From NCBI RefSeq assembly GCF_017815515.1, contig NZ_CP072611.1, positions 372,001-436,000 on the forward strand: DNA of 64,000 nt, in the 5' to 3' direction. The stretch comes from Aureimonas populi. Its GTDB lineage: Bacteria; Pseudomonadota; Alphaproteobacteria; Rhizobiales; Rhizobiaceae. The notes beneath the pieces are model-generated. The model searched no databases. It saw only the letters and a list, made by a program, of their open reading frames with translations, and was not told the DNA's origin. Both the position numbers and the translations under genes were made by a program. This document shows positions 33,603-42,693 of this stretch, piece after piece; positions within the stretch are counted from its first letter, which is position 1; each line of letters begins with the position of its first letter.

Positions 33603-34493
33603 ATGAGCGTCCCGAACGAGACCAGCGTGGCGATGGTGGGCCTCGGCAGCATGGGGCTCGGCATGGCCGGCACGCTGGCCACCAAAGGCTTTTCGGTCAC
33701 AGGCTTCGACCTCTCGCCGGCCCGGCTGGAAGCCGCCGCCGCGCTCGGCGTGCGGCCGGCCGCCGATCTGGCCGAGGCGCTTCCCGCCGCCCGCTTCATC
33801 GTCTTCTCCCTGCCCACCGCCCGGGATGTGGCCGGGGTCGTCGAGGCGCATCTGCCGCTCATCGGCTCGCGCGCGGGCGGGCGGGTGATCGTGGTGGACA
33901 CCTCCACCTCCGAGCCCGGCGTCAGCCGCGATCTGGCCGCGCGGCTCGATGCGGCCGGCCACGGCTTCCTCGACGCGCCCGTCAGTGGCGGCCCGGCCGG
34001 GGCCGCCGCCGGCAAGCTCGCCATGATGATCGGCGGCGCTGAGGGCGACCTGGCGCTCGCCCGCCCGGTCATCGAGGCGCTGGCCGCCCATATCCTGCAT
34101 GTCGGCCCCAGCGGGGCGGGCAATGTCGCCAAGCTCGTCAACAACCTGCTCGTCGCCGCGCACATGATCACCACGGCCGAGGGGCTGAAGCTCGCGGCCG
34201 CCGCCGGGGTGGAGCCCGAGGCGGTGCTGCGCGTCTTGAACGCGGCCTCCGGCAAGACCTTCCTCTCCGAGGTGCATTTCCCCACCTGGATCATGTCCGG
34301 CCGTTTCGACAGCGGCTTCTCCATGGGGCTGATGAAGAAGGACGTGCGCCTGGCGGAGGCGCTGGCGCGCGAAAGCGGCGTCGAGCTCCCCCTCACAGCC
34401 GAGGCGGCCCGCCTGTGGGAGGAGAGCGCCGGGGCGCTGGCCGACACGGACGACTTCACCCGTATGGGCGCCTTCAAGCCCGCCGGCCGCTGA
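33603..34493 (+). CDS. NAD(P)-dependent beta-hydroxyacid dehydrogenase
   Basis: A 296-residue member of the 3-hydroxyisobutyrate/threonate dehydrogenase family. Rossmann motif VAMVGLGSMGLGMAGTLA at the start, the substrate-binding DAPVSGGPAGAAAGKLAMM, and the catalytic Lys in GNVAKLVNNLLVAAHMITTA. Length is normal. AGGAG is 8 bp upstream of the ATG. An aldehyde dehydrogenase gene begins 30 bp after it, so the pair probably oxidises a hydroxyacid or alcohol to an aldehyde and then to an acid. L-threonate, 3-hydroxyisobutyrate and tartronate semialdehyde are all possible substrates; sequence does not decide. Confidence 0.85.
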   Translation: MSVPNETSVAMVGLGSMGLGMAGTLATKGFSVTGFDLSPARLEAAAALGVRPAADLAEALPAARFIVFSLPTARDVAGVVEAHLPLIGSRAGGRVIVVDTSTSEPGVSRDLAARLDAAGHGFLDAPVSGGPAGAAAGKLAMMIGGAEGDLALARPVIEALAAHILHVGPSGAGNVAKLVNNLLVAAHMITTAEGLKLAAAAGVEPEAVLRVLNAASGKTFLSEVHFPTWIMSGRFDSGFSMGLMKKDVRLAEALARESGVELPLTAEAARLWEESAGALADTDDFTRMGAFKPAGR

Positions 34494-34523
34494 CGCTTTG
34501 CCGGAAAAAGGATTCATCGAGCC

Positions 34524-36065
34524 ATGACCGACCTGACCCTTCACCCCGATGCCGGCGCGCGCATTCTCGACCTCCTCTCCGGCTTCACCGGCTCGCGCAC
34601 CGTCGCAAGCTTCGTGGACGGGCGAACCGTGGAGGGCGCCGGGGAGATGCTGGCGCTGACCGACCCCGCGACAGGCCAAGCCTTCGCGAGCTTCCGCGAC
34701 GCGGGGGCGCAGGTGGTGGACGCGGCCATGGAGGCGTCCGCGCGCGCGCAAGGGCAGTGGGCGGCGATGAGCGCCTCGGCGCGCGGGCGCGTCCTCTTCG
34801 AGATCGCCCGCCTCATCCGGCAGAACGCGGAGGCGATCGCCGAGCTCGAATGCCGCTCGGCCGGCCGCCCCATCCGCGACGTGCGCGGCGAGGCGGGGCG
34901 CGTCGCCGACATGTTCGACTATTACGGCGGCTGGTGCGACAAGCTGCATGGCGAGGTCATTCCCGTCCCCTCCTCGCACCTGAACTACACCCGCCACGAG
35001 CCGCTGGGCGTGGTGGCGCAGATCACGCCCTGGAACGCGCCGCTCTTCACCGGCGGCTGGCAGATCGCGCCGGCCATCGCGGCGGGCAACGGCGTCGTCA
35101 TCAAGCCCTCGGAGCTGACGCCGCTGGCAACGCTCGTCCTCGGCGTCCTGTGCGAGAAGGCCGGGGCGCCGCGCGGCCTCGTCAACGTCATCGCCGGGCA
35201 GGGCAGCACCTCGGGCCATGCCGCCGTCACCCATCCGCGCACCGCGCTTGTCGTCTTCGTCGGCTCGGAAGGGGCGGGCTCGGCCATCGCGGGGGCGGCG
35301 GCGCGCAACCTCGTGCCCTGCATCCTGGAGCTGGGCGGCAAGTCCGGCAACATCGTCTTTCCCGATGCCGATCTCGACCGCGCCATCCTGGGCGCGCAGT
35401 CGGCCATCTTCGGCGGCGCGGGTCAGAGCTGCGTTGCCGGCTCGCGGCTCCTGGTCCACCGCTCCATCCATGCGCAGTTCGTGGAGAAATACGCCCGCGC
35501 CACGCGCAGGATCCCCGTCGGCTCCCCCCTTCTGGAGACCACGCAGATCGGCCCGATCAACAACGCACGCCAATGGGCCAAGATCGACGAAATGGTGAAG
35601 GAAGGGCTGGCCGCCGGCGCGCGGCTGGCCGCCGGCGGCGAGAAGCCGCAAGAGCTGGCCGCCACGGGCGGCTATTACTACGCCCCCACCATCCTCGACG
35701 AGGTGGACCCCGCCGCGCGCATCGCGCAGGCCGAGATCTTCGGCCCCGTGGTGGCGGTCACGCCCTTCGACACGGAGGAGGAGGCCGTGGCGCTGGCCAA
35801 CGGCACGCCCTACGGGCTGGCCGGCGCGGTCTGGACGCGCGATGTCGGGCGGGCACACCGCGTGGCCGCGCAGGTGCGGGCCGGCACGTTCTGGATCAAC
35901 GGCTACAAGACCATCAACGTCATGTCGCCCTTCGGCGGCTTCGGGCGCAGCGGCTACGGCCGCTCCAGCGGCAAGGAGGCGCTGCTGGCCTACACGGCGG
36001 TCAAGAGCGTGTGGGTGGAGACGGCCGCCGAGCCTGCGGTGAGCTTCGGCTATTCCGCCGACTGA
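34524..36065 (+). CDS. NAD(P)-dependent aldehyde dehydrogenase
   Basis: A 513-residue ALDH superfamily enzyme. AQITPWNAPLFTGGWQIAPA and IKPSELTPL bind the cofactor, CILELGGKSGNIVF holds the general base Glu, catalytic Cys303 lies in GGAGQSCVAGSRLL, and AEIFGPVVAV plus MSPFGGFGRSGYGR complete the active site. The NAD-loop motif is GSEGAG instead of the usual GSTEVG. The N-terminus before residue 40 is longer than average. It follows the beta-hydroxyacid dehydrogenase by 30 bp and is probably its operon partner. Substrate unknown. Confidence 0.87.
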   Translation: MTDLTLHPDAGARILDLLSGFTGSRTVASFVDGRTVEGAGEMLALTDPATGQAFASFRDAGAQVVDAAMEASARAQGQWAAMSASARGRVLFEIARLIRQNAEAIAELECRSAGRPIRDVRGEAGRVADMFDYYGGWCDKLHGEVIPVPSSHLNYTRHEPLGVVAQITPWNAPLFTGGWQIAPAIAAGNGVVIKPSELTPLATLVLGVLCEKAGAPRGLVNVIAGQGSTSGHAAVTHPRTALVVFVGSEGAGSAIAGAAARNLVPCILELGGKSGNIVFPDADLDRAILGAQSAIFGGAGQSCVAGSRLLVHRSIHAQFVEKYARATRRIPVGSPLLETTQIGPINNARQWAKIDEMVKEGLAAGARLAAGGEKPQELAATGGYYYAPTILDEVDPAARIAQAEIFGPVVAVTPFDTEEEAVALANGTPYGLAGAVWTRDVGRAHRVAAQVRAGTFWINGYKTINVMSPFGGFGRSGYGRSSGKEALLAYTAVKSVWVETAAEPAVSFGYSAD

Positions 36066-36371
36066 GGCCGTCCCCGGGGGGCCACGCCGGCTGGTAGCTC
36101 CCATCGTTCCGGGGGCCACGTCGGGGGATGACGGCCCCCATCCCAAGCGCCTCCGGTCCGGCCGCGTCGCACGAGGCGCGCCGCCCTCCCCGCGTTTCGG
36201 CAAGCTCGTCTCGTTTCGTCGCCGCCGGGGCTTGAGAAAGGGTTGCCGGACTGGCAACACGCAGTTGCGCATTCCTCCACTACACCGGGCCGGGCCCGGG
36301 GTTAGGCTGCGCAAATTGCCGGCGATACGAGGGGTTGTTCGCATGTTGTGCAGCGTAACGGGGCCAGCGGC
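36066..36371. other. 306-bp intergenic region before the DUF3100 gene
   Basis: No coding frame with support. It contains a near-repeat CCGGGGGGCCACG / CCGGGGGCCACG (36074 and 36109), a six-base inverted repeat at 36242-36258 and two inverted TTGCGC/GCGCAA words near 36265 and 36311. The second half is therefore a plausible regulatory region for the membrane gene pair downstream. Confidence 0.4.
36242..36258. promoter_or_regulatory. Inverted repeat GTTGCC-N5-GGCAAC
   Basis: Perfect six-base arms with five bases between, 114 bp before the DUF3100 gene start. Size and symmetry suit a dimeric repressor such as a GntR, LacI or LysR family protein. No regulator gene is adjacent on the same strand, so the binder is unknown. 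Confidence 0.35.
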
Positions 36372-37199
36372 ATGAACCGGGTTCTTTCCCGCGACGCGCT
36401 CGCGCTTCATCTGACGGCGCTTCTGATCGTCGTCATCGCCGATCTCATCGGCCTCGTGCGGGTGCCCATCGGCATCGGCACGGTCATCCTCCTGCCGATC
36501 CTCTACGCCTTCGCGCTCGGCATCCTGCTCAACCCGAACATCTGGAGGGCGTCCGGGCGCTTCCTCACCCGCCGTTCGGTGCAGATTTCGGGTTCCATGA
36601 TCACCATCGCGATCATGCCCTTCATCGCCCGTTTCGGCACCACGGTCGGCCCCCAGATCGAGGCCATCGTCGCGGCGGGGCCGGCGCTGATCCTGCAGGA
36701 GATCGGCAATCTGGGCACCATCGCCGTCGCCTTTCCCGTGGCCGTCTTCCTCCTGGGCATGGGCCGCGAGGCCATCGGCGCCTCCTATTCCATCGACCGG
36801 GAGCCCAACCTGGCGCTGATCGCGGAGAAATACGGGCTCAACAGCCCGGAGGGGGCCGGCGCCATGGGCGTCTACGCCACCGGCACCATCATCGGCACCT
36901 TCGTCTTCGCCATCATGCCGCCGCTGATCCACGCGCTCGGCTGGTTCGACGTGCGCGCGCTGGCCATGTCCTGCGGCGTCGGCTCGGGCTCCATGCTGGC
37001 GGCCTGCACCGGCAGCCTCGTGGCCGTGGTGCCGGACCAGGAGCAGCTCATCCTGGCGCTGGCGGCGGCCAGCAACATCCTCACCTACGCCACCGGGCTC
37101 TATGTCGGCATCTTCGTCGCCCTGCCCCTGACCGAATGGCTCTACCGCGTCAGCCGCCCGGCGGACGCCCGCCCCGCCGCCGGAGGAGACCGTCGATGA
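36372..37199 (+). CDS. DUF3100 polytopic membrane protein, putative transporter subunit
   Basis: A 275-residue integral membrane protein of the DUF3100 family with about eight helices. Visible blocks: ADLIGLVRVPIGIGTVILLP, a cytosolic loop with LNPNIWRASGRFL, VGPQIEAIVAAGPALILQEI, the glycine-rich CGVGSGSMLAACTGSLVAVV, and ILTYATGLYVGIFVALPLTE near the end. The pattern of paired polar glycine helices recalls secondary transporters. The ATG at 36372 is chosen; a GTG at 36348 is a weaker option. Its TGA overlaps the ATG of the next membrane gene (ATGA), so both form one complex by inference. Substrate is unknown; the pair lies just before psuK and psuG. Confidence 0.78.
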   Translation: MNRVLSRDALALHLTALLIVVIADLIGLVRVPIGIGTVILLPILYAFALGILLNPNIWRASGRFLTRRSVQISGSMITIAIMPFIARFGTTVGPQIEAIVAAGPALILQEIGNLGTIAVAFPVAVFLLGMGREAIGASYSIDREPNLALIAEKYGLNSPEGAGAMGVYATGTIIGTFVFAIMPPLIHALGWFDVRALAMSCGVGSGSMLAACTGSLVAVVPDQEQLILALAAASNILTYATGLYVGIFVALPLTEWLYRVSRPADARPAAGGDRR

Positions 37200-37702
37200 A
37201 CCGCCCCTCCGCCCACGTCCAGCTCTCCGAGATCGTCAAGGACGAGGACGACACGTCCATCGGCCTGGTCGAGAAGACCGCGATGCTCCTCGTCGCCTGC
37301 CTCATCGGCCTCGCGGCCAACTGGGCGGCCACCGGAACCGCGCCGCTCGCGGCGCTGCCCGGCATGGCGATCCTCTTCGCCGCCTCGCTGGCCGGCCTCC
37401 TGCTGGCCGCGATCGTGCCCCTGCGCCTGCCGGCGGTGGCCTGGGTCTCGCTCATCGCGATCCTCATCACCATCCCCGGAATGCCGGGGGCGGCCTTCAT
37501 CACCGAGGCGGTCGGGCAGCTCAACTTCCTGGCGCTGGCCACTCCCGCCCTCGCCTATGGCGGCCTTGCCCTGACGCAGAAGGAGTTCTCCATCGCGCGC
37601 CATTCGGGCTGGAAGATCGTCATCGTCGCGATCTGCGTGATGTTCGGCACCTATATCGGCTCCGTCATCATCGCCGATCTCACCCTGCGCATCACGGGGT
37701 AA
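37196..37702 (+). CDS. Small polytopic membrane protein, partner of the DUF3100 protein
   Basis: A 168-residue protein with a hydrophilic N-terminus of about 30 residues (VQLSEIVKDEDDTSIG) and four or five membrane helices, including TAMLLVACLIGLAANWA, FAASLAGLLLAAIVPL and VIVAICVMFGTYIGSVII. GGAGGAG precedes the ATG, which overlaps the DUF3100 stop. Two-gene pairs of this architecture resemble split secondary carriers in which the smaller gene supplies missing helices. I do not recognise a named family with certainty. Confidence 0.72.
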   Translation: MNRPSAHVQLSEIVKDEDDTSIGLVEKTAMLLVACLIGLAANWAATGTAPLAALPGMAILFAASLAGLLLAAIVPLRLPAVAWVSLIAILITIPGMPGAAFITEAVGQLNFLALATPALAYGGLALTQKEFSIARHSGWKIVIVAICVMFGTYIGSVIIADLTLRITG

Positions 37703-37718
37703 GGCACATAAACAGCAG

Positions 37719-37745
37719 TTGACAGGATCGACTTATGTTTAGAAT
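37719..37745 (+). promoter_or_regulatory. Candidate promoter of psuK-psuG
   Basis: TTGACA at 37719-37724 and TAGAAT at 37740-37745 in an AT-rich 82-bp gap before psuK. Both hexamers are close to consensus but the 15-nt spacer is short, so activity may need an activator or the -10 may be elsewhere. Confidence 0.4.
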
Positions 37746-37784
37746 AGTCCGGCCCGAACCATCGGAGTCGAGGCCGGACCCATC

Positions 37785-38903
37785 ATGGACGATCTTGGAG
37801 CGCAGGAGCGTGCGGTACTGGCTCTGATCTCGGCCAATCCGTTTGCGGGGCAGCAGGAGATTGCGAGCGCTCTGGGTCTGGCGCGTTCGACGGTCGCGGC
37901 GCATGTCGTCCAGCTCGTCAACAAGGGCTACATCCTGGGCCGGGGCTACGTGCTGCCCGCCGCCCGGCGCGCCATCTGCATCGGCGGGGCGGTGCTCGAC
38001 CGCAAGTACCATGCCCGCGAGCCGCTGATCTTCGAGACCTCCAACCCGGTGGACGGCCACCGCAGCTTTGGCGGCGTGGCGCGCAACGTGGCCGAGAACC
38101 TGGCGCGGCTGGGCGTGGATGTCGGCTTCGTCTCCATCGTGGGCGACGACGAGACGGGGCGCGCGCTCACCCGCCATCTGCGCGACCTGGGCGCCGATGT
38201 CAGCCATGTCGTCACCACCGCCGAGCGCCCCACCGCCGAATACGCCGCCATCCTCGGCCCGGGCAACGATCTCGTGCTCGGCATCGCGGACATGGAGATC
38301 TTCAACCTCTTCCAGCCCGCCTGGCTCGACCGGGCCTGGCCGCATCTGGCCTCGGCGAGCTGGGTGTTCTGCGACTGCAACATGCCCGCCGCGGTCATCG
38401 AGGCGCTGATCTCGCGCAAGGCGGCGGCGCGCTACAAGCTGGCGGTGGACACGGTCTCCTCGCCCAAGGCCCTGCGCCTGCCGGCGGACCTGTCGGGCAT
38501 CGACCTTCTCTTCACCAATCACGACGAGGCGAACGCGCTTCTGGCCGCCGGGGGCGAACGGGCGCCGCGTGAGCCGCTCGAGCCGTGCGAGGCGGCCTCG
38601 GCGCTGGTGGGGCGCGGCGCGCGCGAGGCGGTGGTCACCCTGGGGGCGGGCGGCTACGCCGTCGCCTCGCGGGCGGGCGCGGCCCTGATGCGCCCGGTCC
38701 CGGCCCATCCGGTGGACATCACCGGCGCGGGCGACGCGATGATCGCCGGCACGCTCTACCAGATCCTGCAGGGCGAGGAGACCCCGGCCGCCACCCGGAC
38801 CGGCGCGCTCCTGGCCACGCTCACCACCGAAAGCGATTCCAGCGTCCATCCCGATCTGTCGCAGCGCCTCCTCGCCGCCGGCAGGCACCGTATCCCCGCC
38901 TGA
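37785..38903 (+). CDS. psuK: Pseudouridine kinase with N-terminal helix-turn-helix
   Basis: A 372-residue PfkB-family sugar kinase. The first 60 residues are a winged-helix domain (ERAVLALISANPFAGQQEIA, then LARSTVAAHVVQLVNKGYIL), as in E. coli YeiC-like and related PfkB proteins. The kinase domain has SFGGVARNVAENLARLG, GFVSIVGDDETGRAL, and the PfkB signature VDITGAGDAMIAGTLYQIL near the end, with the catalytic Asp. It phosphorylates pseudouridine to pseudouridine 5'-phosphate, the substrate of the next gene product. The HTH suggests that the protein may also act as a transcription regulator of its own operon. Confidence 0.9.
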   Translation: MDDLGAQERAVLALISANPFAGQQEIASALGLARSTVAAHVVQLVNKGYILGRGYVLPAARRAICIGGAVLDRKYHAREPLIFETSNPVDGHRSFGGVARNVAENLARLGVDVGFVSIVGDDETGRALTRHLRDLGADVSHVVTTAERPTAEYAAILGPGNDLVLGIADMEIFNLFQPAWLDRAWPHLASASWVFCDCNMPAAVIEALISRKAAARYKLAVDTVSSPKALRLPADLSGIDLLFTNHDEANALLAAGGERAPREPLEPCEAASALVGRGAREAVVTLGAGGYAVASRAGAALMRPVPAHPVDITGAGDAMIAGTLYQILQGEETPAATRTGALLATLTTESDSSVHPDLSQRLLAAGRHRIPA

Positions 38904-38911
38904 GGAACCAC

Positions 38912-39838
38912 ATGACAAAGCTTCAATTCACCTTCAGCCCCGCCGTCGCCGAGGCCCTTGCCGCCGGCGATCCCCTGGTCGCGCTGGAATCGACCATCAT
39001 CACCCACGGCATGCCCTTCCCCGCCAATCTGGAGACGGCGCGGGCGGTGGAGGACGTGGTGCGCGCGAACGGCGCGGTGCCGGCCACCATCGCGCTCATC
39101 GACGGCGACATCCATGTCGGCCTCGACGATGCCCGGCTCGAGCGGCTGGCGCGCGCGCAAGGGGTGGCCAAGGCCTCCGGCCGCGACCTGGCCGCCCTCA
39201 TGGTCCGGCGCGGCACGGCCGGAACCACCGTCTCTGCGACGATGCGCATCGCCGCGCTCGCGGGCATCGACATCTTCGCCACCGGGGGCGTCGGCGGCGT
39301 CCATCGCGGCGCGGGCGAGACCTTCGACGTCTCGGCCGACCTGACCGAGCTCGGCCAGACCGGCACGACGGTGGTCTGCGCGGGGGTCAAGTCCATCCTC
39401 GATATCCCCAAGACGCTGGAATATATCGAGACGCAGCGCGTGCCGGTCGTCGCCTATGGCAGCGAGGATTTCCCCGCCTTCTTCACCCGCTCGAGCGGGC
39501 TGAAGGCCGACCACAGCCTCTCCTCGCCAGAGGAGATCGCCCGCCTGATGATCGCCCATGCCAGCCTCGGCTCGGGCACCGGCATCCTGATCGCCAACCC
39601 CATCCCGGAGGCGGACGCGCTCTCGCCCGACTTCATCGACGCCACCATCGCCGATGCGGTGCGCGAGGCCGAGGCGCGCGGCATCTCGCGCAAGGAGGTG
39701 ACGCCCTTCCTGCTCCAGCGCATCAACGAATTGTCGCAGGGGCGCAGCCTCGCCGCCAACATCGCGCTCGTGAAGAACAACGCCGCCCTCGCCGCACGGA
39801 TGGCCGAGGCCCATGCGAAGCTGAAGCGCGCCGGCTGA
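38912..39838 (+). CDS. psuG: Pseudouridine-5'-phosphate glycosidase
   Basis: A 308-residue glycosidase that cleaves the C-C glycosidic bond of pseudouridine 5'-phosphate to give uracil and ribose 5-phosphate. Family blocks: LVALESTIITHGMPFP at the start, PATIALIDGDIHVGL, MVRRGTAGTTVSATM, the metal-site region IFATGGVGGVHRGA, and VCAGVKSILDIPKTLEYIE, which contains the Lys used for Schiff base formation. The ATG at 38912 is 8 bp after the psuK stop with GAGGAA upstream. A longer frame from 38585 lies within psuK and is not used. Confidence 0.94.
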   Translation: MTKLQFTFSPAVAEALAAGDPLVALESTIITHGMPFPANLETARAVEDVVRANGAVPATIALIDGDIHVGLDDARLERLARAQGVAKASGRDLAALMVRRGTAGTTVSATMRIAALAGIDIFATGGVGGVHRGAGETFDVSADLTELGQTGTTVVCAGVKSILDIPKTLEYIETQRVPVVAYGSEDFPAFFTRSSGLKADHSLSSPEEIARLMIAHASLGSGTGILIANPIPEADALSPDFIDATIADAVREAEARGISRKEVTPFLLQRINELSQGRSLAANIALVKNNAALAARMAEAHAKLKRAG

Positions 39839-39907
39839 TCCATCCGGCCGGTGTCGCGCGCGGCGGGGCCGTGCCATAAGGCGGCCCTTGGTGACGGGAG
39901 CCGATTC

Positions 39908-41761
39908 ATGCCGCAACCTCAGGACCGCATCGCCCCCATGAGCGAGGGCGCCTCGCGCGATCCGCTCGCCATCCTGAAGCGCGTCTATGGCTACGACGCC
40001 TTCCGGGGCCGGCAGGCCGACGTCGTCCGGCAGGTCGTGGCGGGGGGCGATGCGGTCGTCCTGTTCCCCACCGGCGCCGGCAAGTCGCTGTGCTTCCAGA
40101 TCCCCGCGCTCGCCCGCGAGGGGGTGGGCGTCGTCGTCTCGCCGCTGATCGCGCTGATGCGCGACCAGGTGCAGGCGCTCCAGCAGCTCGGCGTCAGCGC
40201 CGCCGCGCTCAACTCCTCGCTGACGCGCGAGGAGTTTCTCGACGTGCGCCGCGCCATCGCACGTGGCGAACTCGATCTTCTCTACGTCACGCCCGAGCGC
40301 ATCGTCACGCCCGCCTTCCGGGAGATGATGGGCGAGGCGCGCATCGCCCTCTTCGCCATAGACGAGGCCCATTGCGTCTCCCAATGGGGCCATGATTTCC
40401 GGCCCGAATATCGCGAGCTGGGCCAGCTCGGGGCGCTTTACCCCGGCGTGCCGCGCATGGCGCTGACGGCCACGGCCGACCCGCACACGCGCGACGACAT
40501 CATCGAAAGGCTCGGCCTGGACGAGGCCGCTGTCTTCACCACCTCCTTCGACCGGCCGAACATCGCCTATGAGATCGTGGAGCGGGACCAGCCGCGCCAG
40601 CAGCTCCTGCGCTTCCTCTCCCGCCACAAGGGGTCGAGCGGCATCGTCTACTGCCTGTCGCGCGCCAAGGTGGAGGAGACGGCCGCCTGGCTGAACGCGC
40701 AAGGCGTGCGCGCGCTGGCCTACCATGCCGGCATGGAGCGCGAGATGCGCGATGCCCATCAGGACGCCTTCCTGAAGGAGGAGGATCTGTGCCTCGTGGC
40801 TACGGTGGCCTTCGGCATGGGCATCGACAAGCCCAATGTGCGCTATGTCGCCCATCTCGACCTGCCCGGCTCGGTGGAGGCCTATTACCAGGAAACCGGC
40901 CGCGCCGGGCGCGACGGGCTGCCCTCAGAGGCCTGGATGGCCTACGGCATGGCCGACGTCATCCAGCGCGGCCGCATGATCGACGGCGGCCATTCGGCCG
41001 ACGAGGTCAAGCGTGTGGAGCGCGCCAAGCTCAACGCGCTGCTGGCCATCTGCGAGACGCCGGGCTGCCGCCGGCAGGCGATCCTGGCCCATTTCGGCGA
41101 GGCCCATCCGGGCACGTGCGGCCATTGCGACACCTGCCTGAAACCGGTGGAGACCTTCGACGGAACCGAGGCCGCCATCAAGGCGCTGGCCGCCGTCTAC
41201 CGCACGGGCGAGCGCTTCGGCACCGGCCACCTCGTGGATGTCCTGACGGGGACCGAGAACGAGAAGACCGCCCGCTTCGGCCATGCCGACATGCCGGTCT
41301 TCGGCGCGGGCAGGGACATGCCGGCCCGCACATGGCAGTCCATCTACCGCCAGCTCCTGGCCGCCGGCCTCGTGCGGGTCGATCACGATGCCTTCGGCGC
41401 GCTGAAGCTGGAGCCGGAGGCGCGCGCCGTCTTCCGGCGCGAGCGGGAGGTGCGCCTGCGCAAGGACCGGCCCACGGCCGGCAAGGCCGCCCGCCGCGCC
41501 TCCCCCGCCTCGGGCGCGAAGTCCGCGCTGGACGAGGCCGACGCGGCCCTGTTCGAAGCCCTGCGCACCGCCCGCATGGCCATCGCCCGGGAACTGTCGG
41601 TCCCGCCCTATGTCGTCTTCCCCGACACCACCCTCCTCGCCTTCGCCACCCAGCGCCCGACGAGCCCCCAGGCCCTGCTCGGCATCTCGGGCGTCGGCCA
41701 GTCCAAGCTGGAACGCTACGGCGAAGCCTTCCTCACCGTCATCCGCGCCCATCCGCGATAG
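39908..41761 (+). CDS. recQ: ATP-dependent DNA helicase RecQ
   Basis: A 617-residue 3'-5' helicase involved in recombination repair. In order: [13 protein letters not shown] (Q motif), [17 protein letters not shown] (Walker A), [20 protein letters not shown] (Walker B, DEAH type with aromatic loop), [26 protein letters not shown] (arginine finger), the zinc-binding Cys set from CETPGCRRQ to CGHCDTCL, winged helix, and a C-terminal HRDC domain (about residues 540-617, ending [18 protein letters not shown]). The ATG at 39908 has GGGAG upstream. It is 69 bp after psuG; co-transcription would be incidental. Confidence 0.96.
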   Translation: MPQPQDRIAPMSEGASRDPLAILKRVYGYDAFRGRQADVVRQVVAGGDAVVLFPTGAGKSLCFQIPALAREGVGVVVSPLIALMRDQVQALQQLGVSAAALNSSLTREEFLDVRRAIARGELDLLYVTPERIVTPAFREMMGEARIALFAIDEAHCVSQWGHDFRPEYRELGQLGALYPGVPRMALTATADPHTRDDIIERLGLDEAAVFTTSFDRPNIAYEIVERDQPRQQLLRFLSRHKGSSGIVYCLSRAKVEETAAWLNAQGVRALAYHAGMEREMRDAHQDAFLKEEDLCLVATVAFGMGIDKPNVRYVAHLDLPGSVEAYYQETGRAGRDGLPSEAWMAYGMADVIQRGRMIDGGHSADEVKRVERAKLNALLAICETPGCRRQAILAHFGEAHPGTCGHCDTCLKPVETFDGTEAAIKALAAVYRTGERFGTGHLVDVLTGTENEKTARFGHADMPVFGAGRDMPARTWQSIYRQLLAAGLVRVDHDAFGALKLEPEARAVFRREREVRLRKDRPTAGKAARRASPASGAKSALDEADAALFEALRTARMAIARELSVPPYVVFPDTTLLAFATQRPTSPQALLGISGVGQSKLERYGEAFLTVIRAHPR

Positions 41762-41882
41762 GGCGATGGGCGATGGAGCGGCTTGGAGGGGTGGGAAGGG
41801 GACGGTCTGCTTCAGGCGCGTGTTAGCAGTAAGGTGCCATTGGCAAGCTGCCGTTGGCTTTCAGACAAACGATCACGTTGCG

Positions 41883-42512
41883 TTAGTAAAGGGTATCAGC
41901 GAGGCGCCGGGGCAATGCACGATCATAAGCGTCCCCATCAATCTCGTCCTGAGACAGCGTACGCAAGATAGCCCCTGCGCTGGGAAGCGTGTCTCGCGCA
42001 ACCTGGTTATCTTGTTTCCATAGTCCGGCGCGGATCACCGCCCGGCTGCATTGGAAGAAGACGCTGCTCACGGTGACGCGGAGAATCGTTTTCGGTGCTT
42101 GTCCGGCCACTGCGAAACGCGCGAGATGGTCGGCCCCCGCCAGTATCTCCGCGGTGCCGTTAACCCGCAATGTCTCTCCGATACCAGGCACCATGAACAA
42201 CAACGCCACGCGCGGATCGCTGATGATGTTGCGCAGGCTATCGATGCGGTTGTTCCCACGCCGATCGGGCAGGATCAGCGTTTTTTCGTCCTCGATATGG
42301 ATAAAGCCCGCCGGGTCGCCGCGTGGTGTCGCGTCGAGACCTTTTGATCCCGCCGTTGCCAGAACGGCGAAAGGTGCGGCTTCGATAAAGGGGCGATAGA
42401 TCGGGTGGATGTGATCCACTTCCTTCATGACGGAAGGCGAAGCGACAGCCCCGTACAGCGCCTCAAGGTCTTCTACCGTGCTGATGCGCCTGTCGCGGTC
42501 GATTGCCGCCAT
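41883..42512 (-). CDS. Pyridoxamine 5'-phosphate oxidase-like FMN-binding protein
   Basis: A 209-residue split-barrel flavin protein of the MSMEG_1061-like branch. The segments PFAVLATAGSKGLDATPRGD, ILPDRRGNNRIDSLRNI and ALLFMVPGIGETLRVNGTAEI are the conserved FMN-contacting parts. It probably binds FMN or F420 and reduces a small molecule; pyridoxine metabolism is not implied. I start at the ATG 42512 (GGGGAG close upstream); a GTG at 42524 is possible. Gene and flanks (about 41780-42560) have lower GC at third codon positions than neighbours, which suggests recent acquisition. Confidence 0.85.
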   Translation of the reverse strand: MAAIDRDRRISTVEDLEALYGAVASPSVMKEVDHIHPIYRPFIEAAPFAVLATAGSKGLDATPRGDPAGFIHIEDEKTLILPDRRGNNRIDSLRNIISDPRVALLFMVPGIGETLRVNGTAEILAGADHLARFAVAGQAPKTILRVTVSSVFFQCSRAVIRAGLWKQDNQVARDTLPSAGAILRTLSQDEIDGDAYDRALPRRLADTLY

Positions 42513-42693
42513 CGCTCTCCCCACAAGTTCATCGGATTTTGCGTAAAGGGGTCAATAGAAGCAATCCTGCCGTTCCCACAAGGGAACGCTCGATTGAAAA
42601 GCCGGCATCCTCGGTTTTCTTGGCGCGGTCGGGAGCGGGCCCGCGTGCGAAACGTTGCCTGCCAGGATCTCGGAAATCTCGGGAGGGCAGCCG

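Noticed and set aside
33588..36932. 1114-codon minus-strand open frame
   Set aside because: Antisense to two dehydrogenases and the DUF3100 gene. Composition is the same charged low-complexity pattern. Stop codons are rare on the antisense strand in such GC-rich DNA.
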